DNA of 64,000 nt from Nocardia mangyaensis. GTDB taxonomy: Bacteria > Actinomycetota > Actinomycetes > Mycobacteriales > Mycobacteriaceae. Position 1 is the stretch's first letter. Every line of letters starts with the position of its first letter. The notes under the pieces are model-generated. The model did not search any database, was not told where the DNA came from, and worked only from the letters and a program-made list of their open reading frames with translations. The position numbers and the translations under genes were made by a program. Of this stretch, positions 50,558-58,662 are shown piece after piece. The stretch covers positions 4,092,001 to 4,156,000 of the forward strand of contig NZ_CP018082.1 in the NCBI RefSeq assembly GCF_001886715.1. Reading direction: 5' to 3'.

Positions 50558-51938
50558 GGCGCTCCTTCAGTACTCGGCGCAGCACCTTGCCGGAGGGCAG
50601 GCGCGGGATCTCGGGCACGAACACCACTCGGCGCGGCCGCTTGTAGGAGGCGAGTCGGGTGCCGACCAGGGCAATGAGTTCCTCGGCATCAACCGGCCCG
50701 GTGGCCGTGACAGCGGCGAGGATCGACTCGCCGTCGGCTGCGTCGGGGACGCCGAACACCGCACAGTCCGCGACCGCCGGGTGCTCGTGCAGGACGGCTT
50801 CGACCTCGGCGGGTGCCACTTGGAAACCGCGCACCTTGATCATCTCCTTGAGCCGGTCGGTCAGACGCAACCATCCGTCGTCGTCGAGATGGCCGACATC
50901 GCCGGTGCGGTACCAGCCGTCGGCCCAGGCCGCTTCGGTCGCGTCAGCGGGGAGATACCCGGCCATCAACGACGGTGAGCGAGCCTGGATCTCGCCGGTC
51001 TCGCCGGCCTGGACCTCGACGCCCGTGCTCGTCGAGACCACACGGATCTCGACGCCGGCCACCGGTCGGCCCACACTGTCCAAGCGGGCACCGTCGAGCG
51101 GATTGCAGGCGATGACCGGTAGCTCACTGGCACCGTAGGCGGGCACCCAGCCGACCCCGGTACGGCGCGTGACGGTCTCCGCGACGCTCGGTGTCACCGG
51201 CGTCGCGCCCCACATGATGTAGCGCAACGACGACAGGTCATAGGACTCGAGGCCGGGATGGGCGGCGATCGCGATCGCGATCGGCGCGACCGCCATCTCC
51301 ACGGTGATCCGGTCGGCCTCGATGTGGTGCAGCATCCGATCCAGGTCGAATCGTCGATGCAACCGCATCCAGGCGCCGGTCCGCAGCGACAGCACGATAT
51401 TGAGCAGACCGAGGATGTGCGAGGGCGGGGTGACGATCTGAATCCGATCGTCGGCGGTGAAGCCGAGTGCCACCCGCCAGTGTTCCACCGCGGCGGCGAA
51501 CGACGCGTGGGTGTGCCGCACCGCTTTCGGCAATCCCGTGGTGCCCGAACTGAAGACCAGCACCGCGTCCGACTCCGGATCCGGTGCGGGAAACTCGGCG
51601 CGACCGCGGACGATCGGATCGTCGAGGGAGAGCATCGGCATCAGCTCGGCCAGCACCGGTTGATCGCCGATGGCACAGACGGGCCGGGTGACGGTCAGCG
51701 CGTGCTCGACATCGCCGCGCTTCCACGCGGGACTGATGAGCACCACCGCCGCACCGGTCAGCCAGATCGCGCGCACGGCGAGCACGAACTCCGGCCGGTT
51801 CGACGCCATCAGCGCCACCCGATCCCCTTGGCGCACACCATGATCGGTCAAGGTCTCGGCCAGACCCGCGGTCAGCCCGTCCAGCTCGGCGAGCGTGTAA
51901 TCGCGCTCCTCGAAGCTGAGTGCGATCCGGTCGTTCAT
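50535..51938 (-). CDS. Acyl-CoA synthetase (AMP-forming)
   Basis: The 467-residue ANL ligase has the P-loop VFSSGTTGLPKAVRHTH, AYGASELPV, the hinge DGWYRTGDVGHLDDDGWLRL with KEMIKVRGFQVAPAEVE, and the Lys motif RLPSGKVLRRVL. It resembles 4-coumarate-CoA-ligase-like enzymes in its LKEMIKVRGFQ hinge. It activates a pathway acid. It heads the operon with the FadE pair, crotonase and meaB, divergent from the reductase at 52034, with a triple operator between. Confidence 0.9.
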   Translation of the reverse strand: MNDRIALSFEERDYTLAELDGLTAGLAETLTDHGVRQGDRVALMASNRPEFVLAVRAIWLTGAAVVLISPAWKRGDVEHALTVTRPVCAIGDQPVLAELMPMLSLDDPIVRGRAEFPAPDPESDAVLVFSSGTTGLPKAVRHTHASFAAAVEHWRVALGFTADDRIQIVTPPSHILGLLNIVLSLRTGAWMRLHRRFDLDRMLHHIEADRITVEMAVAPIAIAIAAHPGLESYDLSSLRYIMWGATPVTPSVAETVTRRTGVGWVPAYGASELPVIACNPLDGARLDSVGRPVAGVEIRVVSTSTGVEVQAGETGEIQARSPSLMAGYLPADATEAAWADGWYRTGDVGHLDDDGWLRLTDRLKEMIKVRGFQVAPAEVEAVLHEHPAVADCAVFGVPDAADGESILAAVTATGPVDAEELIALVGTRLASYKRPRRVVFVPEIPRLPSGKVLRRVLKERHGRPSDL

Positions 51939-51959
51939 CTCGCCCCCGCGACCGGGATT

Positions 51960-52018
51960 GAGAAGATCCCATCTTGCAAGAGAGAATAGTATTCTCTTTC
52001 CATAAGAATCTTCATACC
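51960..52018. promoter_or_regulatory. Triple phased operator between ligase operon and ferredoxin reductase
   Basis: AGAGAATAGTATTCTCT (51981-51997) is a perfect 17-base palindrome with the consensus core at 51982-51996. It is flanked by weak copies at 51960-51974 (GAGAAGATCCCATCT) and 52004-52018 (AAGAATCTTCATACC). All three start 22 bases apart. The array fills the space between the divergent starts at 51938 and 52034. Confidence 0.85.
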
Positions 52019-52033
52019 AGAAGGAGCCGGTCC

Positions 52034-53047
52034 ATGGCGAGACCTCCCCTGTTCCAACGCGCGACGGTGACCCGGATCATCAAGGAGACAGCCGATGCCC
52101 GCACCTTCGTCCTCGCTCCACACGCGGGCCCGGTGACGTACCTTGCGGGTCAGTTCTGCACGTTCCGGGTGCCGGTCGAGGGCACCGAGCTGTTCCGGTC
52201 GTACTCCATGTCGAGCGCGCCCGAAACCGACGCCGAGCTCATGACCACGGTCAAACGGGTAGCCGGCGGCCGGGTGTCGAACTGGCTGATCGACAACCTC
52301 GTAGAGGGAGACGTGGTCGAGATGAGCAGGCCGGCCGGCAGATTCTGCCTGCGCGAGAGCACACGCCCCCTGCTCGGCTTCGCCGGCGGTAGCGGCATCA
52401 CCCCGATCCTCTCGCTGACCAAGAGCACGCTGGCCACCACCGATCGGCGAGTGCGCCTGCTGTGTGCCGACCGCGACCGGGCCTCGGTGATCTTCGACGC
52501 GACCCTCGACGATCTGGTCGCGCGCTATCCCACCCGCCTCGAGGTCCGCCGGCATCTGGATGCCGACAGCGGGTTCCTCGATCCCGCCGCCGTCCGGGCT
52601 TTCGTCGGTGCCGACGCGGCGGGCGAGCACTACATCTGTGGGCCGGAAGCCTTCATGGCGATGGTCGAGACCGCGCTACCGGGGCCGGGCGCCGTCTACA
52701 GCGAACGATTCGGCGCGGCCGAACCGATACCCGCGGCTGAACCGGAGCCCGCGGTGCCGACCCCCGCCGCCACCGCGGGCACGGTCACCGTCACCCTCGG
52801 CCGCACGACGGTGACGGTGCCCCGCAATGCGGGTGAGACACTGCTGGAGAGCGCGCGACGCGGCGGCCTCACCCCGCCGTTCTCCTGCGAAGCGGGCAAC
52901 TGCGCGACCTGCATGGCCACCCTCACCCAGGGCTCGGCGACGATGCGCGTCAACGACGCGCTCACCGACGACGAAGTGGCCGAGGGGTATGTGCTCACCT
53001 GCCAGGCGATCCCCGACACGACCGAGACCACGATCCGCTACGAGTAG
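52034..53047 (+). CDS. Ferredoxin-NAD(P) reductase with C-terminal plant-type [2Fe-2S] domain (KshB-like)
   Basis: The 337-residue flavoprotein has the FAD motif RSYSMSSAP, the NAD-binding GFAGGSGITPILS and the distal CGPEAFM. An Ala/Pro-rich linker leads to a [2Fe-2S] domain with CEAGNCATC (C285, C290, C293) and a last Cys in LTCQ. Such reductases deliver electrons to Rieske oxygenases like KshA, so the Rieske protein at 40173 is the natural partner. MARPPLFQ (ATG 52034) follows AGAAGGAGCC. It ends at a strong terminator. Confidence 0.92.
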   Translation: MARPPLFQRATVTRIIKETADARTFVLAPHAGPVTYLAGQFCTFRVPVEGTELFRSYSMSSAPETDAELMTTVKRVAGGRVSNWLIDNLVEGDVVEMSRPAGRFCLRESTRPLLGFAGGSGITPILSLTKSTLATTDRRVRLLCADRDRASVIFDATLDDLVARYPTRLEVRRHLDADSGFLDPAAVRAFVGADAAGEHYICGPEAFMAMVETALPGPGAVYSERFGAAEPIPAAEPEPAVPTPAATAGTVTVTLGRTTVTVPRNAGETLLESARRGGLTPPFSCEAGNCATCMATLTQGSATMRVNDALTDDEVAEGYVLTCQAIPDTTETTIRYE

Positions 53048-53069
53048 GACGGCGCCGAGCACACCAACG

Positions 53070-53099
53070 GGACCCCGGACCTGGACAGGTCCGGGGTCC
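53070..53099. terminator. Strong stem-loop terminator
   Basis: GGACCCCGGACCTG and CAGGTCCGGGGTCC form a perfect 14-base-pair stem with a 2-base centre between the convergent reductase and CaiB genes. Confidence 0.85.
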
Positions 53100-53122
53100 G
53101 GATCGCCGAGTGCGGTGGGCGC

Positions 53123-54223
53123 TCAGCCGTTGTGCTCACCCAACCGCGGCGGCGGGCCGTACGCGGGCTCGTACCCGGCGATTCGGATCGGACTGCCCAC
53201 CAGCCGATGCCGCCCCGCGTGGACCAGTGCTTCCGGAGTCGCGTCCAGTGCCTCGGGCAGGGTCCGCACCGCGGCGGCCGGGATGCCGAGTGGCCGCAGC
53301 CGCGATTCCCAGCCCGTCGCGGTATCAGCCGCGAGCGCGGTGGCGACGGCGGCGAGGACTTCCTCGCGCCGACTCGCCCGCTCCGCCATGGTCGCGAACC
53401 CGTCCACGGCCGCCTCCTCGGCGAAGCGCCGCCAGAAACCGTCGTGGGTGATGAACAGCGCCAAATACCCATCGGCCGTCGGAAAGATCTGCGCGGGAAC
53501 GTAATACGTGTGCGCTCCGAACGGGCGGCGCTGCGGCACCGTCCCGTCGTTCAGGTAGGCCGAGGCGTGGTAGTTCAGCTGCGAGAGCATGACATCGCGC
53601 AGTGACACCTCCACCTGGCCGCCGACGCCGGACACGACCTGCGCCAGCAGACCCAGCGCCGCGGTCAGCCCGGTGGAATTGTCGGCCGAGGAATAGCCCG
53701 GCAGCGTCGGCGGGCCCGATGGATCTCCGGTGAGCGCGGCGATGCCGGTGGCCGCCTGGATGACATAGTCGAAGGCCGGGTCGTCCCCGGCGTTCAAGCC
53801 GAACCCGGTGATCGCCACACAGACGATGCGCTCGTTCCACCGCCGCAGCGCCGCGTAGGTCAGGCCGAGCCGGTGGATCGCCGACGGTTTCAAGTTCACC
53901 AGCAGCGCGTGCGCGTCCATCACCAGCTCCCCGAGCTGATCTTGGCCCCGCACGGTGGTCAGGTCGATGCTGATGCTGCGCTTGCCCCGATTGAGGCTGG
54001 CGAAATAGCTGTCCCCCACCTGCCGGGAGATGTCCCCGCCCATCGGCTCCAGCTTGGTGACCTCGGCGCCGAGATCGGCGAGCATCATGGTGGCATAAGG
54101 TCCGGCCAACATGGTGCCCACCTCGAGTATCCGGATGCCCGACAGCGGTCCGACTGTCGCCGCCGCGCCGTGCTCGTCGCGCGGCCCTCCGGCGCGGACG
54201 CTGTCATCTTCCGCGGCGATCAC
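53123..54223 (-). CDS. CaiB/BaiF-family CoA-transferase
   Basis: The 366-residue protein has LSGIRILEVGTMLAGPYATM and GAEVTKLEPMGGDISRQVGD, then NRGKRSISIDL. The Asp of the catalytic region would lie in the SSADNSTGLTAALG segment (about residue 175), somewhat different from the usual P-x-A-D. It transfers CoA to an acid or epimerises a 2-methylacyl-CoA, which would suit the mutase encoded upstream. ATG 54223 overlaps the LLM oxidoreductase stop. Confidence 0.88.
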   Translation of the reverse strand: MIAAEDDSVRAGGPRDEHGAAATVGPLSGIRILEVGTMLAGPYATMMLADLGAEVTKLEPMGGDISRQVGDSYFASLNRGKRSISIDLTTVRGQDQLGELVMDAHALLVNLKPSAIHRLGLTYAALRRWNERIVCVAITGFGLNAGDDPAFDYVIQAATGIAALTGDPSGPPTLPGYSSADNSTGLTAALGLLAQVVSGVGGQVEVSLRDVMLSQLNYHASAYLNDGTVPQRRPFGAHTYYVPAQIFPTADGYLALFITHDGFWRRFAEEAAVDGFATMAERASRREEVLAAVATALAADTATGWESRLRPLGIPAAAVRTLPEALDATPEALVHAGRHRLVGSPIRIAGYEPAYGPPPRLGEHNG

Positions 54224-55176
54224 CGTAGGTCCTTGGCCAGCTCGGCGATCATCGCCCTGGTGCGCCGCTTGGAAGCGACCAGCTCGTCACGGGTGTCGCC
54301 GATCGGCAGCAGACGCACCGACAGATCGGTGGCCCCGGCATCGCCGTACCGGCCAAGGGCCGCGGCGATGGCCTTCTCGTCGCCGGCCACGCAGATGTCA
54401 CCGATGTCGCGGGCGTCACCGGTTTCCAGCAGGCGCTGGTAGTTGGGCGATACCTCGGCTTCGCCCAGAATGCGGTTCGCTCGGGCCTTCGCCTCCGCCA
54501 CCTCGGACGGACGACACAGGCACACCGGTAGACCCGCGACCACACGCGGCGCGGGACGGCCCGCTTCGGCCGCCGCCTTCGTGATGCGTGGTACGACATG
54601 GGCTCCCACCGCCCGCTCATCGGCCATCCACAGGATGGTCCCGTCGGTGTGCTCGCCCGCGATGCGCAGCATCACCGGGCCGAGCGCGGCGAGCAGCACC
54701 GGCACCGGTGCCACCGGGCCGAGATCGAGCGGATTGTGCACCGTGAAGGTGGCGTTCTCGACATCCACCGTGCCCGGCCCACGCAATCCGGCGTTGAGCA
54801 CCTCCAGGTAGTCCGCGGTGTAGGCGGCCGGCTTCTCATACGGCAACCCGAGCATCTCGCGCACGATCCAGTGGTGCGAGGGACCGATGCCCAGCGCCAG
54901 CCGTCCACCCGCCGCGGCCTGCGCGGACAGCGCCTGCCGGGCAAGGGCGATGGGGTGCTGGGCCTGCAGCGGCACCACCGCGGTACCCAATTCGATCCGG
55001 GTGGTCGCTCGTCCCATCAGCGCGATGGTGATCAGCGCGTCGAAATCGGTCGGGATCTGCGGTATCCACGCGGTGTCCAGACCGGCCGTTTCGGCCCACT
55101 CGATGTCGTCGAGCATCCTGGTCAGTTTGCGAGCCGCATCGCCCTTCTCCGGCCCGATCATCACTCCGATACGCAC
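54220..55176 (-). CDS. LLM-class F420-dependent oxidoreductase
   Basis: The 318-residue protein begins VRIGVMIGPEKGDAARKL and has IELGTAVVPLQAQHPIALARQALSAQ in two parts and LALGIGPSHHWIVREMLG, typical of the luciferase-like F420 family of actinobacteria. It transfers hydride between F420 and a substrate. GTG 55176 with GGAGGAATTC just upstream is preferred to a longer reading from 55212. It sits between the CaiB and B12-domain genes in one transcript, so it may act on a mutase-pathway compound. Confidence 0.87.
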   Translation of the reverse strand: MRIGVMIGPEKGDAARKLTRMLDDIEWAETAGLDTAWIPQIPTDFDALITIALMGRATTRIELGTAVVPLQAQHPIALARQALSAQAAAGGRLALGIGPSHHWIVREMLGLPYEKPAAYTADYLEVLNAGLRGPGTVDVENATFTVHNPLDLGPVAPVPVLLAALGPVMLRIAGEHTDGTILWMADERAVGAHVVPRITKAAAEAGRPAPRVVAGLPVCLCRPSEVAEAKARANRILGEAEVSPNYQRLLETGDARDIGDICVAGDEKAIAAALGRYGDAGATDLSVRLLPIGDTRDELVASKRRTRAMIAELAKDLR

Positions 55177-55236
55177 GAATTCCTCCGTCTTCCCATCGTT
55201 TCGCGTGGCCACGGTGGCCTGCGCCGCCGCGACCGC

Positions 55237-55647
55237 TCAGGCACTCGGATCAGGGGACGGGACATTCGTCAGCGCCCGGATCTCGGTGACCAGGGTTTCC
55301 AGCGAAGTGCCGGTCGGGAACACCGCCGCCGCACCGACTTCGAGCAGCCGGGCCACATCCGACTGTGGAATGGTGCCGCCGACGATCACGGCGATATCGC
55401 CCGCGCCTGCCGCCCGTAGCGCGTCGACGGTGCGGGTGGTCAGCGACACGTGCGCACCCGAGAGGATGCTCAGCCCGACAACGGCGACGTCCTCCTGCAG
55501 CGCGATCGACACGATGTCCTCGATGCGTTGGCGGATACCGGTGAAGACCACTTCGAAACCGGCGTCGCGCAGCGCGCGGGCGACGATCTTGGCCCCGCGA
55601 TCGTGGCCGTCGAGGCCCGGTTTGGCGACCAGCACGCGGGCGGTCAT
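55237..55647 (-). CDS. B12-binding small subunit of an acyl-CoA mutase
   Basis: The 136-residue protein MTARVLVAKPGLDGHDRGAK has the cobalamin-binding DxHxxG motif (D-G-H-D-R-G, lower axial His about residue 15), then LSILSG and VGGTIP segments of the same fold. It forms the adenosylcobalamin site of a mutase together with the large subunit. ATG 55647 overlaps the large-subunit stop (TGATG). A longer reading into the mutase gene is not needed. Confidence 0.92.
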   Translation of the reverse strand: MTARVLVAKPGLDGHDRGAKIVARALRDAGFEVVFTGIRQRIEDIVSIALQEDVAVVGLSILSGAHVSLTTRTVDALRAAGAGDIAVIVGGTIPQSDVARLLEVGAAAVFPTGTSLETLVTEIRALTNVPSPDPSA

Positions 55648-57224
55648 CAGAACACCACCGGCTGCTGGAACTCGCCCCAGACACTTTTCAGCGCGGCGGT
55701 CATCTCCCCCACCGTGCAGTACGCGTTCGCGCACTCGATCAGGTAATGCATCAGGTTCTCGTTTCCCTCGGCGGCCGTGGACAAGGCGGTGAGACAGCTC
55801 CGAACGGCCACGGAATCGCGTTCGGCCTTCACCCTGGCGAGCCGCTTCAGTTGCAGGTCGCGGCCCTCGGCATCGAGTTCGTAGGTCGCGATCTCGGGTG
55901 CGGGCTCGTCGGAGACGAAACGGTTGACCCCGACGACCGGACGGGTGCCGGCCTCGACGTCCTTGTGGAGCTGGTAGGCCTCATCGGCGATCAGGCCCTG
56001 CAGGTAACCGTCCTCGATCGCGGCCACCATGCCACCGTGCCGCTCGAGGTCATCCATGATGTCGATGATGCGAGCCTCGGTCTCGTCGGTCAGCGCCTCG
56101 ACGAAGTAGGAACCACCGAGCGGATCGGCGACCCGGGTGACCCCGGTTTCATAGGCGAGAATCTGCTGAGTGCGCAACGCCAGCGTCGCCGACTCCTCAC
56201 TCGGCAACGCGAACGGCTCGTCCCAGGCCGCGGTGAACATCGACTGCACCCCGCCCAGCACCGAGGCCATCGACTCGTAGGCGACTCGCACCAGGTTGTT
56301 CTGTGCCTGCGGCGCGTACAGCGAGGCACCGCCCGCGACACAGCCGAAGCGGAACATCGAGGCCTTGTCGGTGGTGGCCCCGTAGCGCTCGCGCACGACC
56401 GTCGCCCACCGCCTGCGTCCCGCACGATATTTGGCGATCTCCTCGAAGAAGTCACCGTGGGTGTAGAAGAAGAACGAGATCTGCGGCGCGAACTGGTCGA
56501 TGGTCATCCGGCCGCGTTCGACCACGGTGTCGCAGTAGGTGACACCGTCGGCGAGGGTGAACGCCATCTCCTGCACCGCGTTCGCGCCGGCGTCGCGAAA
56601 GTGCGCGCCCGCCACCGAAATCGCGTTGAATCTCGGCACCTCGGCCGCACAGAACTCGATGGTGTCGGCGATCAACCGCAGGGACGGTTCCGGCGGCCAG
56701 ATCCACGTGCCGCGCGAGGCGTACTCCTTCAGGATGTCGTTTTGGATGGTGCCGGTGAGCTTTTCGCGGGGCACACCCTTCTTCTCGGCGGCCGCCACAT
56801 ACAACGCCAGCAGGATCGCGGCCGTGCCGTTGATCGTGAAGCTGGTACTGATCTTGTCCAGCGGCATGCCGTCGAAGAGGATTTCGGCGTCGGCCAGGGT
56901 GTCCACCGCGACGCCGACTCGGCCGACCTCTTCGGTCACCTCCGGATCGTCGGAGTCGTAACCACATTGGGTCGGTAGATCCAGCGCGACCGACAACCCG
57001 GTTCCGCCCTGGTCCAGCAGGTAGCGATAACGGCGATTGGACTCCTCGGCCGTGCCGAAGCCGGAGTACTGGCGAAACGTCCACAACCGCCCGCGATAGC
57101 CGGAGGCGAAGTTGCCGCGCGTGAAGGGGAAGCCGCCCGGCGCGGGCGGCTCGGCGGCTCGGTCCGCCGGTCCGTAGACCGGCGAGAGCGGGATGCCGGA
57201 CGAGGTCTGTATCGGATCGTTCAT
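55647..57224 (-). CDS. Acyl-CoA mutase large subunit, methylmalonyl/isobutyryl-CoA mutase family
   Basis: The 525-residue TIM-barrel subunit has LWTFRQYSGFGTAEESN, GLSVALDLPTQCGYDSDDP and GTIQNDILKEY. By alignment it keeps residues equal to Tyr89, Arg207 and His244 of methylmalonyl-CoA mutase (YRGRLW, ASRGTW, GAHFRDAGA). The loops that usually read H-T-Q-T-A/S-G and H-T-N-S read GCVAGG and FTAA. It rearranges the carbon skeleton of a branched acyl-CoA with a separate B12 subunit encoded next. The changed loops suggest an unusual substrate. Family assignment is firm; substrate is not. Confidence 0.9.
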   Translation of the reverse strand: MNDPIQTSSGIPLSPVYGPADRAAEPPAPGGFPFTRGNFASGYRGRLWTFRQYSGFGTAEESNRRYRYLLDQGGTGLSVALDLPTQCGYDSDDPEVTEEVGRVGVAVDTLADAEILFDGMPLDKISTSFTINGTAAILLALYVAAAEKKGVPREKLTGTIQNDILKEYASRGTWIWPPEPSLRLIADTIEFCAAEVPRFNAISVAGAHFRDAGANAVQEMAFTLADGVTYCDTVVERGRMTIDQFAPQISFFFYTHGDFFEEIAKYRAGRRRWATVVRERYGATTDKASMFRFGCVAGGASLYAPQAQNNLVRVAYESMASVLGGVQSMFTAAWDEPFALPSEESATLALRTQQILAYETGVTRVADPLGGSYFVEALTDETEARIIDIMDDLERHGGMVAAIEDGYLQGLIADEAYQLHKDVEAGTRPVVGVNRFVSDEPAPEIATYELDAEGRDLQLKRLARVKAERDSVAVRSCLTALSTAAEGNENLMHYLIECANAYCTVGEMTAALKSVWGEFQQPVVF

Positions 57225-57250
57225 CAGCGATTACGGTACTTGCAAAAAAT

Positions 57251-57265
57251 GAGAATGCCAATACC
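57251..57265. promoter_or_regulatory. Weak candidate operator between mutase and SDR genes
   Basis: GAGAATGCCAATACC has an intact left half GAGAAT and 3 of 6 bases in the right half. It lies between divergent starts at 57224 and 57320. Flanking phased copies are not convincing, so this is a low-grade member of the set. Confidence 0.35.
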
Positions 57266-57319
57266 ATCAAGTGGTAGAACCGCTTCGAACAGCAGGCTCA
57301 CGCCGCACCAAGGAGAACG

Positions 57320-58150
57320 ATGCCCAGCGAGAACGCCGTACTCACCGACCGAACACTGGTCATCTCCGGCGGCTCTCGCGGGATCGGTTTGGCCATCGCG
57401 CTGGCCGCCGCGCGACAGCACGCCAATCTGGTTCTCCTGGCCAAGACTTCGCAGCCGCACCCGCGGCTGCCCGGCACCGTGCACACCGCGGTGACCGAGG
57501 TGGAGTCCGCGGGCGGCAAGGCTGTCGCCGTGGTCGGCGACGTACGCGACGAAGCCGACGTGCAGCGGGCGGTCGACACCGCGATCGAACGATTCGGCGG
57601 CATCGACATCTGCGTGAACAACGCCAGTGCGATCGGCGTCGAACCGACCGAGAGCCTCTCGGCCAAGAGATTCGATCTCATGCAGCAGATCAACCTGCGT
57701 GGCACGTTCCTGTTGACCAAGGCCTGCCTGCCGCACCTGCGCGCCTCGACGAACCCCCACGTGCTCACCGTGTCGCCGCCGGTGAACATGAATCCGCGCT
57801 GGCTCGGCGCACATCCCGCCTACACGCTGTCCAAATACGGGATGACCCTGCTGTCGCTCGGCTGGGCCGCCGAGTTCGCCGACGCGGGCATCGCGGTGAA
57901 TTGCCTGTGGCCCCAGACCTATATCGCCACCTCGGCGGTCGCGAACATGGCCGACGGCGAAAGCCTGATCTCCGCCGCGCGCAGCCCCGAGATCATGGCC
58001 GACGCCGCGATCGAGATCCTGTCCCGACCCGCCCGCACCACCAGCGGGAACTGCTACATCGACGCGGAAGTACTCACCGCGACCGGGATCGAGGACCTGT
58101 CCGGCTACGGCGGTGGCGCCAACCCGACGCTCGACCTCTTTCTCGACTGA
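57320..58150 (+). CDS. SDR, hydroxysteroid-dehydrogenase-like protein 2 type
   Basis: The 276-residue SDR has ISGGSRGIGLAIALAAA, a VNNASAIG motif, and AYTLSKYGMT (Y-x3-K, about residues 170-174). HSDL2-like SDRs have this length and the YTLSKYGM motif, and are tied to fatty acid or steroid metabolism. The NAD(P) substrate is unknown. The gene is divergent from the mutase, with a small Cys-rich gene 19 bases downstream. Confidence 0.86.
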   Translation: MPSENAVLTDRTLVISGGSRGIGLAIALAAARQHANLVLLAKTSQPHPRLPGTVHTAVTEVESAGGKAVAVVGDVRDEADVQRAVDTAIERFGGIDICVNNASAIGVEPTESLSAKRFDLMQQINLRGTFLLTKACLPHLRASTNPHVLTVSPPVNMNPRWLGAHPAYTLSKYGMTLLSLGWAAEFADAGIAVNCLWPQTYIATSAVANMADGESLISAARSPEIMADAAIEILSRPARTTSGNCYIDAEVLTATGIEDLSGYGGGANPTLDLFLD

Positions 58151-58169
58151 GAACGGCTGAAGGAGCACC

Positions 58170-58394
58170 GTGCACCCGACCATTCAGATCAGCGTTCGTC
58201 CGATCCTCGACTACTACGGCAAATGCCCACGCTGCGGCTATCCCGCGGGCGCGGCGGAAACGGTGCGCAAATCCCTCGATGGCCGGGTCGAATTCCTCGT
58301 GGTCGCCACGTGCGAGCTGCCGTGCGGGTGGTACGGGCCCGCGGCTCGCACCACCATGACCGGTGGCGCGGCCGCGGATGACCCTGCCGCCTGA
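58170..58394 (+). CDS. Small Cys-containing protein of unknown function
   Basis: The 74-residue protein has CPRC (about residues 19-22) and CELPC (about residues 48-52), enough for a zinc-ribbon or rubredoxin-like metal site. I do not recognise a family. It follows the HSDL2-like SDR closely with GAAGGAG upstream of its GTG, so it is co-transcribed. It ends six bases from the convergent ferredoxin gene. Confidence 0.65.
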   Translation: MHPTIQISVRPILDYYGKCPRCGYPAGAAETVRKSLDGRVEFLVVATCELPCGWYGPAARTTMTGGAAADDPAA

Positions 58395-58400
58395 GCGGCG

Positions 58401-58595
58401 CTAGCTCTCGCGCAACACGATCGCCATCGTCGGGCACGCCGACGCCGCCGAGTGAACTTCGGATTGTGTCGCACCATCCGGAGATTCGTCGACCACCACG
58501 GCCAAGTCCTCGGTGTTCACCTCGAACACCGTCGGCGCGATACCCGCGCACAGGGCATGGCCCTCACATTTGGTCCCGTCGACCGACACCCTCAT
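58401..58595 (-). CDS. 3Fe-4S ferredoxin
   Basis: The 64-residue protein MRVSVDGTKCEGHALCAGIA has the CEGHALC motif and a third Cys in ASACPTMAIVL, the same [3Fe-4S] type as that at 4288. It should serve the P450 encoded upstream at 60807-59530. A hairpin lies between it and the SDR gene. ATG 58595 follows GGAGAACGG; the longer reading is not needed. Confidence 0.9.
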   Translation of the reverse strand: MRVSVDGTKCEGHALCAGIAPTVFEVNTEDLAVVVDESPDGATQSEVHSAASACPTMAIVLRES

Positions 58596-58624
58596 GACCG
58601 TTCTCCGTCTTCGTTGTTCCTCGG

Positions 58625-58655
58625 GGCCGCGCCGATCACCACGATCGGCGCGGCC
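58625..58655 (-). terminator. Stem-loop between SDR and ferredoxin genes
   Basis: GGCCGCGCCGATC and GATCGGCGCGGCC form a perfect 13-base-pair stem with a 5-base loop just after the SDR stop. It may partly end transcription before the ferredoxin or stabilise the upstream message. Confidence 0.65.
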
Positions 58656-58662
58656 GGGGTGA

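Noticed and set aside
57225..57319. A cobalamin riboswitch upstream of the mutase
   Set aside because: The leader is short and has no B12-box or long paired region. Only a weak operator half-site is seen.
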